A program made the translations under genes and the position numbers. From Gulosibacter chungangensis (GTDB taxonomy: Bacteria > Actinomycetota > Actinomycetes > Actinomycetales > Microbacteriaceae), in assembly GCF_008831155.1 (NCBI RefSeq), contig NZ_WBKB01000012.1, forward strand, positions 1 to 64,000: 64,000 bases of DNA. The letters run 5' to 3'. The notes beneath the pieces are model-generated. The model saw nothing but the letters and a program-made list of their open reading frames with translations, was not told the DNA's origin and made no database searches. Every line of letters starts with the position of its first letter. The stretch's first letter is position 1. Positions 9,301 to 17,118 of the stretch are shown piece by piece.

Positions 9301-9529
9301 CGAGCTGTAGCCCCTGCAGGTTCACGGGGGCGTCGGACAGGTTGTACAGCTCGATGAAGTCTTGGTTATAGGGGGCGCCGCTATTGCCGCCACCACCGTA
9401 AGCTTCGCTGATCACGATGGTGCTTGAGGCGGCCTCGGCTGGCTGCGCAGCGGAGAAAGCACTGACGCCTCCAATCGCAAGCGTTGCCGCCAGGACACCA
9501 AAGCCCAGCTTCTTTAGTTCAGTACGCAC
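6341..9529 (-). CDS. Secreted, sortase-anchored ExeM/NucH-like endonuclease with lamin-tail domain
   Basis: Predicted wall-anchored extracellular nuclease degrading environmental DNA. The 1062-residue protein has a signal peptide (to about residue 33) and an N-terminal lamin-tail domain (about 35-160: ISEAYGGGGNSG, FIELYN). An OB-like ExeM domain follows, then an endonuclease/exonuclease/phosphatase domain with ATFNVLNYF, the metal ligand motif SLEEIED, GNHFKSKGG, GDINSY and the catalytic SSDHNP. A D/G/N-rich stalk precedes LAKTG (about 1028), a hydrophobic helix and an RR tail. The start is GTG (9527-9529) with AAGGA upstream. The stalk shares GSTKG repeats with the neighbouring nucleotidase. 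Both enzymes release phosphate from nucleic acids and may act in series at the cell surface. Confidence 0.93.
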   Translation of the reverse strand: MRTELKKLGFGVLAATLAIGGVSAFSAAQPAEAASSTIVISEAYGGGGNSGAPYNQDFIELYNLSDAPVNLQGLQLEYFSANGNSGGSTTLPNVVLEPETYYLVGAAFGSNKALPAIEADHTFGANMSGTNGAVELRDSTGAVIDLVGFGTANKFEGAATPSLSNSTSAQRTDPAVDTDNNAADFSVAAPTPQNSGDTGTGDPDPVDPVEPVDPSEITPIAQIQGTGASSPLSGQTVTTQGVVTAVYTGQGSKNGFFIQEPGEVDLATHNASTGVFVYGGSSFAGGVEIGDSVQVTGGVSEYSEVTQITTTATSILTGEDALGEAVAVALPEWPTTDAEREVFEGMLLAPQGDYVVTDNYSLNQFGEIGLGFEGLLLTPSEVAAPGTAEADAVAADNEARGVLLDDGQTWNYMTNNSAKNSPLPYLTLDTPVTIGASVDFTVGDGVILDYGFDEWRFQPTAPVKGTENSPVAFEDVREAAPNLADRGDVTVATFNVLNYFTTLGADYGCSAYNDRQGNPIATSNCGNGPRGAFNEENLERQEDKIVAAIQTLDASVISLEEIEDSSDFGGHRDDALSTLVDALNADAGTDKWAYVETPEGYDVPTSGNDVIRTAFIYQPAEVSFVEGTYEILDSPAFTAGGNYANARAPLASSFIPVGEGIDGEENQFIVIGNHFKSKGGEGSGGNANTDDNVGGWNLARTLQAEALVDFAADLQEDQGTDLVFLTGDINSYSAETPITTIVDAGYEHLTVGGPEYSYSFGGTVGSLDHVFASQAANELIVDQDIWTINANEAIALEYSRYNYNVADLYDASPYRSSDHNPAIIALQFSEEDDTETPGPTDDETPVEASVTLDLETLTQSESVNGVTYQGEGFPGDTVRIEVVQEDGTVSLINEAAAVSEGAFNGAIVYRDGDENAIPMPVGTHTIRFTQVVDGEELIVEAPFEVVADEDENPTPTTPDEGDEDAGQDGDDQGDQDGAAEGDDNQGSQDAGANEDGSTKGSDNGGSGNGGSNAGDKGDFAGDNHEGGLAKTGAEDTLLIALAVGIVLLLAGAGIMLQRRLRA

Positions 9530-9586
9530 GGAGTGAATTCCTTAAATACCCGGTATGGACTCGAATTTCGTTCGAACCATACGAAG

Positions 9587-9607
9587 CTGAGGTATCAGTG
9601 AGGTAAA
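9587..9607 (-). promoter_or_regulatory. PHO-box-like direct repeat upstream of the nuclease gene
   Basis: The minus strand reads TTTACC-N5-GATACC, two hexamers in 11-bp register, about 58 bp upstream of the GTG start. It shares the register and most bases with the element at 6175-6195. The site suggests co-control of the two secreted phosphoesterases, plausibly by phosphate limitation. Confidence 0.5.
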
Positions 9608-9684
9608 CGTAACGGGCTGATAACGAGCCCAATCCGCCATCCGGAATTCACCCGGGCGTTACTTTGATCTGCGTGCAGCAGTAA

Positions 9685-10188
9685 TTAAAGCTGCAGGATC
9701 ATCCGAGTATTGCCGAGCGTATTCGGCTTCACCCACGGCAAATCAAGGAACTCGGCCGTACCGGCATCCGGCGAGTGCAGCATTTCACGGTAGGTGTCGG
9801 AATCCACGATCTGCTCCTCGACCGCTTTGAAACCGTGCCGACCAAAAAATTCCGTTTCAAAAGTCAGACAAAACAGGCGCTCTAACCCGAGCCCCCGCGC
9901 ATCCACCATCAACCGATCGAGCATCGCGTGCCCAACACCCTGGCCGCGCACTTTCGGTGAGGATGCGATCGTTCGCACCTCGCCGAGGTCACGCCAGAGC
10001 ACGTGCAGCGCCCCGCATCCCACCAAATCGCCGTCGGGAGTTTCGGCGACGACGAATTCCTGCACTGCTTCATACAGCACGACGAGACCCTTACCAAGGA
10101 GGATGTTTTCATCCACCATCGGCTGAATCAGCTCCTGAATGCCGACCACATCAGGCGTACGCGCCGGGCGAATCGTGTACTCAACCAT
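9685..10188 (-). CDS. argA: Amino-acid N-acetyltransferase (N-acetylglutamate synthase-like GNAT)
   Basis: A 167-residue GNAT protein with the acetyl-CoA-binding motif VRGQGVGHAM at about residues 79-88 and the characteristic ending TFETEFFGRHGFKAVE. Its length and motifs match the short, stand-alone actinobacterial acetyltransferases that make N-acetylglutamate, the first step of arginine synthesis, rather than the longer ArgA or ArgJ. Other arginine genes are not in the window, so the substrate is inferred from family. It is divergent from ppx with only 35 bp between start codons, so the two must have overlapping promoters. Confidence 0.8.
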   Translation of the reverse strand: MVEYTIRPARTPDVVGIQELIQPMVDENILLGKGLVVLYEAVQEFVVAETPDGDLVGCGALHVLWRDLGEVRTIASSPKVRGQGVGHAMLDRLMVDARGLGLERLFCLTFETEFFGRHGFKAVEEQIVDSDTYREMLHSPDAGTAEFLDLPWVKPNTLGNTRMILQL

Positions 10189-10223
10189 CGGACAAGGGTA
10201 TCGCGCGCGTAGACTTGCGCACT

Positions 10224-11162
10224 ATGCGCCTCGGAGTCCTCGATGTCGGGTCCAACACCATCCACCTGCTTGTCGTCAATGCACGACCGGGGGCGATGCC
10301 GGTTCCGGAAGCATCCAAAAAATCAACCATGCGACTCATGAAATACCTGGAGCCCGACGGTTCGATTAGCGAGGATGGCGTCGAGCGAATCATGTCGAAG
10401 CTGCACACCGCGGCCGCACTCATCGAGGATCTGAACCTCGACGAGCTGATGCCGATGGCGACCTCGGCTCTGCGAGAGGCGAAGAACGGGCAGGCGCTGC
10501 TCGACCGGATCCGCAATGAAACCGGTATTGACCTGCACGTTATGAGCGGTGAAGACGAAGCTTCAGTGACCTTCCTCGCGGTTCGCCGCTGGTTCGGCTG
10601 GTCGGCCGGGCGCATCACGCTCGTCGACATCGGCGGCGGTTCGCTGGAGCTTGCCACCGGGACGAATGAGCTGCCGGAGCTCGCCATGTCAGTGCCGCTC
10701 GGTGCCGGGCGGATGACGCGGCGCTTTTTCGAAAGTAACCCGCCGACGTCTTCCGAAATCAAGAAGTTGCGACAGCACATCCGCCGGGTACTGCCGGATG
10801 CGGTACGCGAGTTCGGTGGGCTGCCGAACGCTGACCAGTTTGTCGGTTCTTCAAAGACCGTGCGCTCTTGGGCGCGGCTGGCGGGTTCCGTTACCGACGG
10901 TGTCGGCCCGACCGACCGCGTGCGCCTGCGCAAACACCAGCTTGATGACTGGGTGCCGCGCCTGGCGGCAATGCCTGCCGCCTCCCGCTCGGCGCTCCCC
11001 GGGGTCACCAAGGATCGCTCGTATCAAATCGTTGCCGGCGGCATCGTCCTGGCCGAGGTGATGGATGCATTCGGCATCGAAGAGCTCGACGTCTCGCCCT
11101 GGGCGATGCGCGAGGGCGTACTACTCGACTACCTCGACCGGCTGCCCCGCGACCCGCGCTAG
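10224..11162 (+). CDS. ppx: Exopolyphosphatase, Ppx/GppA family
   Basis: Predicted to hydrolyse polyphosphate or (p)ppGpp. The 312-residue protein is the short actinobacterial form, restricted to the actin-like ASKHA domain. It has the phosphate-1 motif LGVLDVGSNTIHLLVV at the N-terminus and the phosphate-2 motif LVDIGGGSLELATG near residues 135-148. I used the ATG at 10224, where homology starts, although the frame is open upstream. It faces the regulator gene at 11169 tail to tail with a 6-bp gap. The protein adds to a phosphorus-metabolism theme in this part of the window. Confidence 0.92.
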   Translation: MRLGVLDVGSNTIHLLVVNARPGAMPVPEASKKSTMRLMKYLEPDGSISEDGVERIMSKLHTAAALIEDLNLDELMPMATSALREAKNGQALLDRIRNETGIDLHVMSGEDEASVTFLAVRRWFGWSAGRITLVDIGGGSLELATGTNELPELAMSVPLGAGRMTRRFFESNPPTSSEIKKLRQHIRRVLPDAVREFGGLPNADQFVGSSKTVRSWARLAGSVTDGVGPTDRVRLRKHQLDDWVPRLAAMPAASRSALPGVTKDRSYQIVAGGIVLAEVMDAFGIEELDVSPWAMREGVLLDYLDRLPRDPR

Positions 11163-11168
11163 CTGAAG

Positions 11169-12947
11169 TTAGCGCGGGCGGTACGGGCCGACCAGGCGGT
11201 GGGCGGCGAGCAGGATGTGGTGGTCGAGCCCCCGCTGACCCTCAGCCCAATCAGCACCGAGTAACTGCGCCAAGCGATCGAGCCGCTGGCGGACCGTATT
11301 CGCGTGCACGTGCATCCGCTCGGCTGTCTTCGCAACCGAATGCGCCGCATCCAGGTAGGCAGAGGCGGTGTCGGCCAGGTCGGTGCCGTGCTCGGCGTCG
11401 TAGTCGAGCACCGGGCCCAGCGCAGCCACAATGGCCTGTTTCGTCGGTTCGATCGTGACCTTGCTGAGGAACGCTCCGATCACGCCGTAGGAATCCAAGG
11501 AAACCAGGGTTCTCGTGTGCCCCGACTGACGCGCCGCGTTCAACACACGCAGCACGAGCGCGTATTCCTCAGGCACGATCTCGAGCATGTGTAGCCTCGG
11601 CGAGTGGCCCACCAGCATCCCGCCCCAACCGCGAGCGCCGCGCGCATCGAACATTGCCCGGATGCGCTCAAACGCTTCTTCGGGCATGAGGCTCACGATC
11701 TGACCATCGAATTCGCCGTAGAGCAGCGAGAGTCCAAAATCGAGATCCAGCCGGTGTTGGAAGTCGCCGAGCGTTGATTCCGAGCCGTCGATGACGAGGA
11801 TGCGGAAGGGCTCCGATTCCGCGATGCCAAGTTCGCGTAGCTGCGTGACCACGGCAATATTGAGCCCGCGTGCGCCGGCAGCCAGTAGCTGTGCGATGAG
11901 TTCGCGACGGCGCCGCACGATTGCGGTTCGTTCGCGATGCTGGCCACTCAAGAACACCCCGAGCACGCGCGCGCAACGTTCCAAGACGGCTGCGTCTTTT
12001 TCCAGCAGTTCACCTTCGACCATCACTGCGCCCACCGCGGCTTCGTCTTGTGTGGCTGCCATCACCGCGAAGGGTGCGCCATCCTCGCGCATTGAGGTCA
12101 TCGGTTCGCCAGCCCGGGCCGAGAGCATCACGAGCGGCCGTTCCGCGTCTCCGATTTTCGCGACGGCATTGCGCAAGTCGTGGCGCACGGTGAGGTCCAC
12201 GATCTGCACTTCCCGGCCCATCACCCGCGACATGCCTTCACCGAGTTCGGTGAATCCGGCGCCCCGGCCCATTACCGAAAGCAGGACTTCGTCCACGCGC
12301 GCGAGCCGTCGTTCTTCGGCCAGTTCGCGATCCGCGTCGGTGGTCTGCCCTCGAAGTTCGTCGATGGTGGCTTCAAGCTCGTCGACTCGAGCCTGATTTT
12401 CGATCGCCACACCGGCAAGGTTCGCCAGCGTCTGGGCGATGAACACCTGCTCCGTCGAGAATTTACCCGGAAACCGGTTGGCCGCAAGGAGTGCACCGAT
12501 CACGCCCTCTTCGCTGCGCATCGGCGCACCGAGAATCGCTCGCACACCCTCTCCCGCAACGATGCGATCCACCTCGGCATCGTGGACGAGTTCGCTGTCG
12601 TTTTGATAGTCGGCGGTCTGCGCAACCCCACCGAATTTTGCAACCTTCCCGAGCACCCCGGCGCCGAGCGGCATCCGCAGACGACGGTACTCCTCGCTCC
12701 ACACCCCGTCGGTAGCGACGATATTCGTGTAGCCCGAGCCGTCGGTGCCATTCAGGCTGAGGTAGACCATGTCGGTCTGGATGAGCAGCCTGGCTTTCGA
12801 GACGAGTTCGTGGAGTGCCTCTGAATGGTCGCGAATTCGGGTGATGGATGCGGCGAAGTCGCTAATCGAGGTGAGCAGCTGTTGCTGTCTCCGTGCCCAT
12901 TCGAGCAGCTGCTCGTGCTCCTCGGCCGAAGTTCGCTCATCCATCAT
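11169..12947 (-). CDS. GAF domain-containing PucR-type transcriptional regulator
   Basis: A 592-residue regulator. An N-terminal GAF sensor domain (about 20-190: TDMVYLSLNG, LGAPMRSEEGVIGALLAANR) is followed by a coiled-coil linker (about 185-215), a CdaR-like middle region, and a C-terminal PucR helix-turn-helix (HVHANTVRQRLDRLAQLLG, about 555-573). PucR-type proteins often control degradation of unusual carbon sources in actinobacteria. It is divergent from the alcohol dehydrogenase/monooxygenase/esterase operon, with 180 bp between them, so it is the likely regulator of that operon. The effector is unknown. Two ATG codons in tandem (12947, 12944) are possible starts; no strong Shine-Dalgarno is visible. 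Confidence 0.87.
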   Translation of the reverse strand: MMDERTSAEEHEQLLEWARRQQQLLTSISDFAASITRIRDHSEALHELVSKARLLIQTDMVYLSLNGTDGSGYTNIVATDGVWSEEYRRLRMPLGAGVLGKVAKFGGVAQTADYQNDSELVHDAEVDRIVAGEGVRAILGAPMRSEEGVIGALLAANRFPGKFSTEQVFIAQTLANLAGVAIENQARVDELEATIDELRGQTTDADRELAEERRLARVDEVLLSVMGRGAGFTELGEGMSRVMGREVQIVDLTVRHDLRNAVAKIGDAERPLVMLSARAGEPMTSMREDGAPFAVMAATQDEAAVGAVMVEGELLEKDAAVLERCARVLGVFLSGQHRERTAIVRRRRELIAQLLAAGARGLNIAVVTQLRELGIAESEPFRILVIDGSESTLGDFQHRLDLDFGLSLLYGEFDGQIVSLMPEEAFERIRAMFDARGARGWGGMLVGHSPRLHMLEIVPEEYALVLRVLNAARQSGHTRTLVSLDSYGVIGAFLSKVTIEPTKQAIVAALGPVLDYDAEHGTDLADTASAYLDAAHSVAKTAERMHVHANTVRQRLDRLAQLLGADWAEGQRGLDHHILLAAHRLVGPYRPR

Positions 12948-12976
12948 GTAAGTAATTCTATGCAGGACTGAAAATT

Positions 12977-13099
12977 ATGGAGTTTTCTCCATGGGTATGA
13001 GTTTTGACCCTCGGCATACTCGTCTCAACAGCACAACGCTAAATCGATACAGCATCCGGACTTGTCAACAAAGCAGCCGGTTTGCCGATACAGCATCCG
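12977..13099. promoter_or_regulatory. Divergent regulatory region with candidate operator repeats
   Basis: Between the regulator and the dehydrogenase lie an inverted repeat ATGGAG-N4-CTCCAT (12977-12992) and two exact 14-bp direct repeats CGATACAGCATCCG (13045-13058 and 13086-13099), 41 bp apart start to start, about four helical turns. These are plausible binding sites for the PucR-type protein. I could not place -35/-10 boxes with confidence. Confidence 0.5.
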
Positions 13100-13127
13100 C
13101 CCCGCCAGCCCAATCGACGGAGATCTC

Positions 13128-14333
13128 ATGACCACCACCTCACGCGAAACACGCACCATCCGCGGCGCTGTCCTCAACGAAATTGGCGCCGACGCACCCT
13201 TCGCCAGCACGCGCCCGATCACGATCGACACGCTCACGCTCGAAGGTCCGGCGGAACACGAAGTGCTCGTTCGGATTGAAGCAGCGAGCATCTGCCACTC
13301 CGACCTGTCGGTGGTCAACGGTTCGCGACCGCGCCCGGTCCCCATGCTCCTCGGTCACGAGGCAGCCGGCATCGTCGAAGAGATCGGTTCCGGCGTCACC
13401 GACATCGAACTCGGTCAGCGCGTAGTCCTTACCTTCCTCCCCCGCTGCGGCGAGTGCCGCGAGTGTCTCACCGATGGCAAGCTGCCCTGCTCGAATGGCT
13501 CAAAAACCAATGAGGCCGGCACCCTGCTCGATGGCAGCGAGCACCTGCAGCGCGGTGCCGAACGCGTCAAGCACCACCTCGGTTGCTCGGGATTCGCCGA
13601 CTACGCAGTGGTCGATCGACGCTCGATCGTCCCAGTCGGTGCGGATGTCCCCGCCGATATCGCCGCAGTCCTCGGCTGCGCGGTGCTCACCGGCGGCGGC
13701 GCGGTACTCAACGCCGCCAAGCTCTCCAAGCAGCACTCGGTCGCCGTCGTCGGACTCGGCGGGGTCGGCATGGCCGCACTCCTGACCGCTATCGGCATCG
13801 AACCGCGCGAGGTGATCGCCGTTGACTCAAACGAATCAAAGCTCGAACTCGCCCGCGCGTGGGGTGCCAACGCAACCTACACGCCTGCCGAAGCGGTCGA
13901 ACAGGGCATCACCGCCGACGTCGTGATCGAGGCAGTCGGACACCCCCGAGCCTTCGAAACTGCATTCAACATGATCGGCTTTGGCGGCACCCTCGTCACC
14001 GTCGGCCTGCCAGCCCCCGGCGCTGAAAGCGCGATTGAACCGCTCAAGCTCACCGCTCGAGCCCAATCCGTGATCGGCTCCTACCTCGGCTCCGCGGTCC
14101 CCAGCCGCGACATCCCCAAATTTGAACAGCTCTGGCGCGAGGGCAAACTCCCGCTCGAACGCCTCATCAGCGACACCATCGACCTCGACGACATCAACGA
14201 GGGCATGGATGCGCTCGCCGCCGGCACCGTGCTGCGGCAAATCATCCGCTTCCCACACGACTCCGACCAGCCAGGTGGGGAAGCCACCACCGAACCGGCC
14301 ATCCTCGCCGATTCCGTCACCGTCACCGCCTAA
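13128..14333 (+). CDS. Zinc-dependent alcohol dehydrogenase (MDR family)
   Basis: Predicted to oxidise a secondary or cyclic alcohol to its ketone with NAD(P). The 401-residue protein has the medium-chain dehydrogenase layout. Catalytic zinc ligands lie in ICHSD (C56) and GHEAA (H77, E78); the four structural-zinc cysteines are C107, C110, C113 and C121. The Rossmann motif GLGGVG is at 209-214. The start at 13128 has GGAG 8 nt upstream. It is the first gene of a three-gene operon with a Baeyer-Villiger monooxygenase (20-bp gap) and an esterase, which is why a ketone product is inferred. Confidence 0.92.
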   Translation: MTTTSRETRTIRGAVLNEIGADAPFASTRPITIDTLTLEGPAEHEVLVRIEAASICHSDLSVVNGSRPRPVPMLLGHEAAGIVEEIGSGVTDIELGQRVVLTFLPRCGECRECLTDGKLPCSNGSKTNEAGTLLDGSEHLQRGAERVKHHLGCSGFADYAVVDRRSIVPVGADVPADIAAVLGCAVLTGGGAVLNAAKLSKQHSVAVVGLGGVGMAALLTAIGIEPREVIAVDSNESKLELARAWGANATYTPAEAVEQGITADVVIEAVGHPRAFETAFNMIGFGGTLVTVGLPAPGAESAIEPLKLTARAQSVIGSYLGSAVPSRDIPKFEQLWREGKLPLERLISDTIDLDDINEGMDALAAGTVLRQIIRFPHDSDQPGGEATTEPAILADSVTVTA

Positions 14334-14353
14334 CCGATACATAAGGACTTCTC

Positions 14354-15838
14354 ATGACCACTTCAAACCACTTCCGCGTTGCAATTCTCGGCTCCGGATT
14401 CTCGGGCCTCGGCATGGCCGCCCAGCTCGTTCGCGCCGGTGAAACCGACTTCGTCGTATTCGAAAAGGCCAATGAAATTGGCGGTGTCTGGCGAGACAAC
14501 ACCTACCCGGGCGCTGCTTGCGACACCCAGGCTCACGTGTACTGCTACAGCTTCTTCCCGCACCTGCGAGTGTCGAAGATGTTCGCCGGGCAGGATGAAA
14601 TGCTCGGCTACCAGCTGCAGATGAAGGATGCTTTCGGTCTCGACAAGTACATCAAGTACAACGCCGAGGTTGTGTCCGCTCGTTGGATTGAAGAGGATGC
14701 GCGCTGGCTGATCACGCTCCGCGGCGGCGAGCAGTACACCGCGAACGTGTTTGTCCCAGCTTGGGGTCAGCTCAACGCCCCAAAGACCCCGACCTGGGAG
14801 GGTCAGGAGAAGTTCCAGGGCGAACAGTTCCACTCGGCGCACTGGAACCACGACATCGACCTCAAGGGGAAGAAAGTCATCTCGATCGGTTCGGCCGCCT
14901 CGGCCGTCCAGTACGTGCCCTTCGTTGCGCAAGAAGCCGAACACCTCGAGGTATTCCAGCGCTCGGCGAACTACATCCTCCCGCGCGAGCAGATCACCTT
15001 CACCGAGGAACAGCTCGACGCTTTTGAAGCCGACCCCTCAATTTTTGAAGCTTCGCGCCGCTCGATCCACGAGATTCGCGAGGCTGGCTTCGAGCGCACC
15101 CGACTCAACACCGGCGGTCAGGCCCAGGGCGCACAAGAGGCAATCGACTACCTGAACTCAGTGATCGAAGACCCCGAGCTGCGCGAAAAGCTGACCCCGA
15201 CCTACGAGTTCGGTTGCAAGCGCATCCTGCGCACCTCGGACTACTACCCGACTTTCCTGCGCGACAATGTTTCGCTCGTTACCTCCGGTATCTCGCACTT
15301 CACCGAGAACGGCGTCGTGACTGCTGACGGCGTCGAGCACGAAGCGGACGTGGTGATCTACGCGACCGGTTTCTACTCGCAGAATTTCCAGGGCGACCTC
15401 GAGATCATCGGCCGTGACGGCGTGACGCTCGCGGACCGCTGGGGTACCGAGGACGCCGAGGCATTCGTTGGGACCTCGGTGGACGGCTTCCCCAACATGT
15501 TCCTGATCTACGGGCCGAACACGAACCTCAACCACAACTCCAACATCGCGATGTTCGAAATCCAGCAGGACCACATCATCGACATGCTGAACAAGACCCA
15601 GCACCTCGAGGGAGTCTCGGTGGAGATCCGCCGCGATCGACTGGATGCGTTCAACGAGGCGCTGCAGTCCGAAATGGAAGGTTCGTCCTTCTCGAGTGAC
15701 TGCTCGAGCTGGTACAAGAACTCGAAGGGCAAGGTCATCAACAACTGGTCGGGCACGGTGGAAGAGTTCCGTGACTGGGCCGCGACCTTCAACACCGAGG
15801 ACTACCTGGTGAAGTCGGAAGTGCTGGTCGACGCCTAA
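14354..15838 (+). CDS. Baeyer-Villiger flavin monooxygenase
   Basis: Predicted to insert oxygen next to a carbonyl, turning a ketone into an ester or lactone using NADPH, O2 and FAD. The 494-residue protein has two Rossmann motifs, GSGFSG (13-18, FAD) and GSAASA (179-184, NADPH). Between them is the type I BVMO fingerprint FQGEQFHSAHWNHD (154-167), matching FxGxxxHxxxW. Length is close to class members. AGGACT precedes the ATG. The preceding dehydrogenase would supply the ketone and the following esterase would open the ester. Substrate range (cyclic, linear or aryl ketone) cannot be told from sequence. Confidence 0.92.
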   Translation: MTTSNHFRVAILGSGFSGLGMAAQLVRAGETDFVVFEKANEIGGVWRDNTYPGAACDTQAHVYCYSFFPHLRVSKMFAGQDEMLGYQLQMKDAFGLDKYIKYNAEVVSARWIEEDARWLITLRGGEQYTANVFVPAWGQLNAPKTPTWEGQEKFQGEQFHSAHWNHDIDLKGKKVISIGSAASAVQYVPFVAQEAEHLEVFQRSANYILPREQITFTEEQLDAFEADPSIFEASRRSIHEIREAGFERTRLNTGGQAQGAQEAIDYLNSVIEDPELREKLTPTYEFGCKRILRTSDYYPTFLRDNVSLVTSGISHFTENGVVTADGVEHEADVVIYATGFYSQNFQGDLEIIGRDGVTLADRWGTEDAEAFVGTSVDGFPNMFLIYGPNTNLNHNSNIAMFEIQQDHIIDMLNKTQHLEGVSVEIRRDRLDAFNEALQSEMEGSSFSSDCSSWYKNSKGKVINNWSGTVEEFRDWAATFNTEDYLVKSEVLVDA

Positions 15839-16866
15839 TGCAGATCCCACTCTCACGCGTCGCCGCTGATCAGCGCCCGCTCATCGCCGCGTTTCGGGAT
15901 GCCGGTGGGAAGTCCTTCCAGGACGCGGGCTCGGTCGAACGGTCACGGGTGAACTACGAGACATCGTGTGCCGCGAACGGTCTCGCGCCGGATGCAGTTG
16001 CTTCCGTCGAGGACGTGGCGGTGGGCGCCTTCGGGGTGCGGGTTTATGACCCGCGCCCCGCGGGCGCTTCCGCGGCTGACCCTGTGATCGTGTTCGCGCA
16101 CGGGGGTGGCTGGGTGATCGGCTCGCTCGAGACACACGACTCGGTCTGTCGCCGACTTGCGACATTAACGGGCCTGCCTGTGGTCGCGATCGACTATCGA
16201 CTCGGGCCCGAGGTGCCGTTCCCAGCCGGTCACGAAGACTGTCGGGATGCGGTGGCTTGGGTTCGCGAGGTCGCGACCGATCGCTCGTGGGATGCTTCGC
16301 GCATCCTCACCGTCGGCGACAGCGCCGGTGGCGGCATCGCGACTGCGCTCGCCTTCGAGCCGCGGATGCAGGTGCCCGGTACTCGCGTCATCGGCCAGGT
16401 TCTGCTCTACCCGATGCTCGATGTGGCGAATGAGTCGCCGGGCTTCGAGCGCATCACCGAGGGTGTCCCGTTGACTGCGGACACGATCCGCTGGTTCGTC
16501 GAGAACTATGTGCCGGATGCGGCGCTGCGCTTGGATCACCGTGTCTCGCCGTTGTTGGCGGTGCGCGGCGAAGAGCCTGACGCGAGCCCCCAGCCATCTG
16601 CGCCTGTGCAGCGGTCAGCGGCTGTGCAACCATCTGCGGCTCTGCAACCGCCAGCGTGGATCCTGTCGCTTGGCCTCGATCCGTTGGCGGATGAAGCACT
16701 CGAGTATGCACGCCTACTCGCCCTCGGCGGCACCGAGGTCGAACTCGTGCACCTACCGGACCACGCCCACGGGCTGTTCTCTTCGGCAGGGAAGGTCCGC
16801 ACTGGTGAACTGATGCTGGAGCGAGCCGCAGAGTTCATCCTCCGCACCGTCGCCGCGTCCCGCTGA
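15838..16866 (+). CDS. Alpha/beta hydrolase (HSL-type esterase)
   Basis: Predicted to hydrolyse the ester or lactone made by the monooxygenase. The 342-residue protein has the oxyanion-hole motif HGGGW (88-92), nucleophile motif GDSAGG (S162), acid D281 in SLGLDPLADE and H311 in DHAHGL, the hormone-sensitive-lipase arrangement. Its ATG overlaps the monooxygenase stop codon by one base (TAATG), so translation is coupled. An unusual insertion at residues 251-274 consists of four 6-residue repeats of xQPSAA type encoded by four 18-bp units at 16588-16659, just before the catalytic aspartate strand. Confidence 0.92.
   Translation: MQIPLSRVAADQRPLIAAFRDAGGKSFQDAGSVERSRVNYETSCAANGLAPDAVASVEDVAVGAFGVRVYDPRPAGASAADPVIVFAHGGGWVIGSLETHDSVCRRLATLTGLPVVAIDYRLGPEVPFPAGHEDCRDAVAWVREVATDRSWDASRILTVGDSAGGGIATALAFEPRMQVPGTRVIGQVLLYPMLDVANESPGFERITEGVPLTADTIRWFVENYVPDAALRLDHRVSPLLAVRGEEPDASPQPSAPVQRSAAVQPSAALQPPAWILSLGLDPLADEALEYARLLALGGTEVELVHLPDHAHGLFSSAGKVRTGELMLERAAEFILRTVAASR
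16588..16659 (+). repeat. In-frame 18-bp tandem repeat inside the esterase gene
   Basis: Four imperfect 18-bp units encode PQPSAP, VQRSAA, VQPSAA and LQPPAW. Units two and three are the closest. The phase of six codons keeps the frame, so copy number could change without inactivating the enzyme. Confidence 0.8.
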
Positions 16867-16967
16867 TCTCCGCACCCCGCTGACCGCGGCATCCGGGCCC
16901 GACCGCCCGTCCCGGTCAACCGCCACATCTCGGCTGGCCAGGCGCATCCTTGCTACCACAACACCCG

Positions 16968-17031
16968 AATACCACCGAGAGTGCAGTCGACCCCTTTCCT
17001 GATCGTGGTCAACTGCGTTCTCGGTAGTATT
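16968..17031. repeat. Intergenic palindromic repeat, copy A
   Basis: An imperfect 64-bp palindrome starting AATACCACCGAGAGTGCAGT and ending with TTCTCGGTAGTATT. It lies between the convergent esterase and SDR genes. The same outer sequence (TACCACCG) and inner core (GCAGTCGAC, CTTTCCTGA) recur at 19296-19357 and 20608-20807. At this convergent junction it could also serve as a terminator. Confidence 0.8.
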
Positions 17032-17118
17032 TCGTTTGGGCGAGCGGCGTGCCCGGTGGCGATTCGCTTGTGCGTGCGTGCGCGAACGAGCGAGCGAGCG
17101 AAGCCAGTAGCGACGCGA

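Noticed and set aside
6305-9310. A 1001-codon plus-strand open frame opposite the extracellular nuclease
   Set aside because: Antisense shadow; composition (Arg/Val-rich) reflects the reverse complement of the nuclease codons, which have clear domain evidence.
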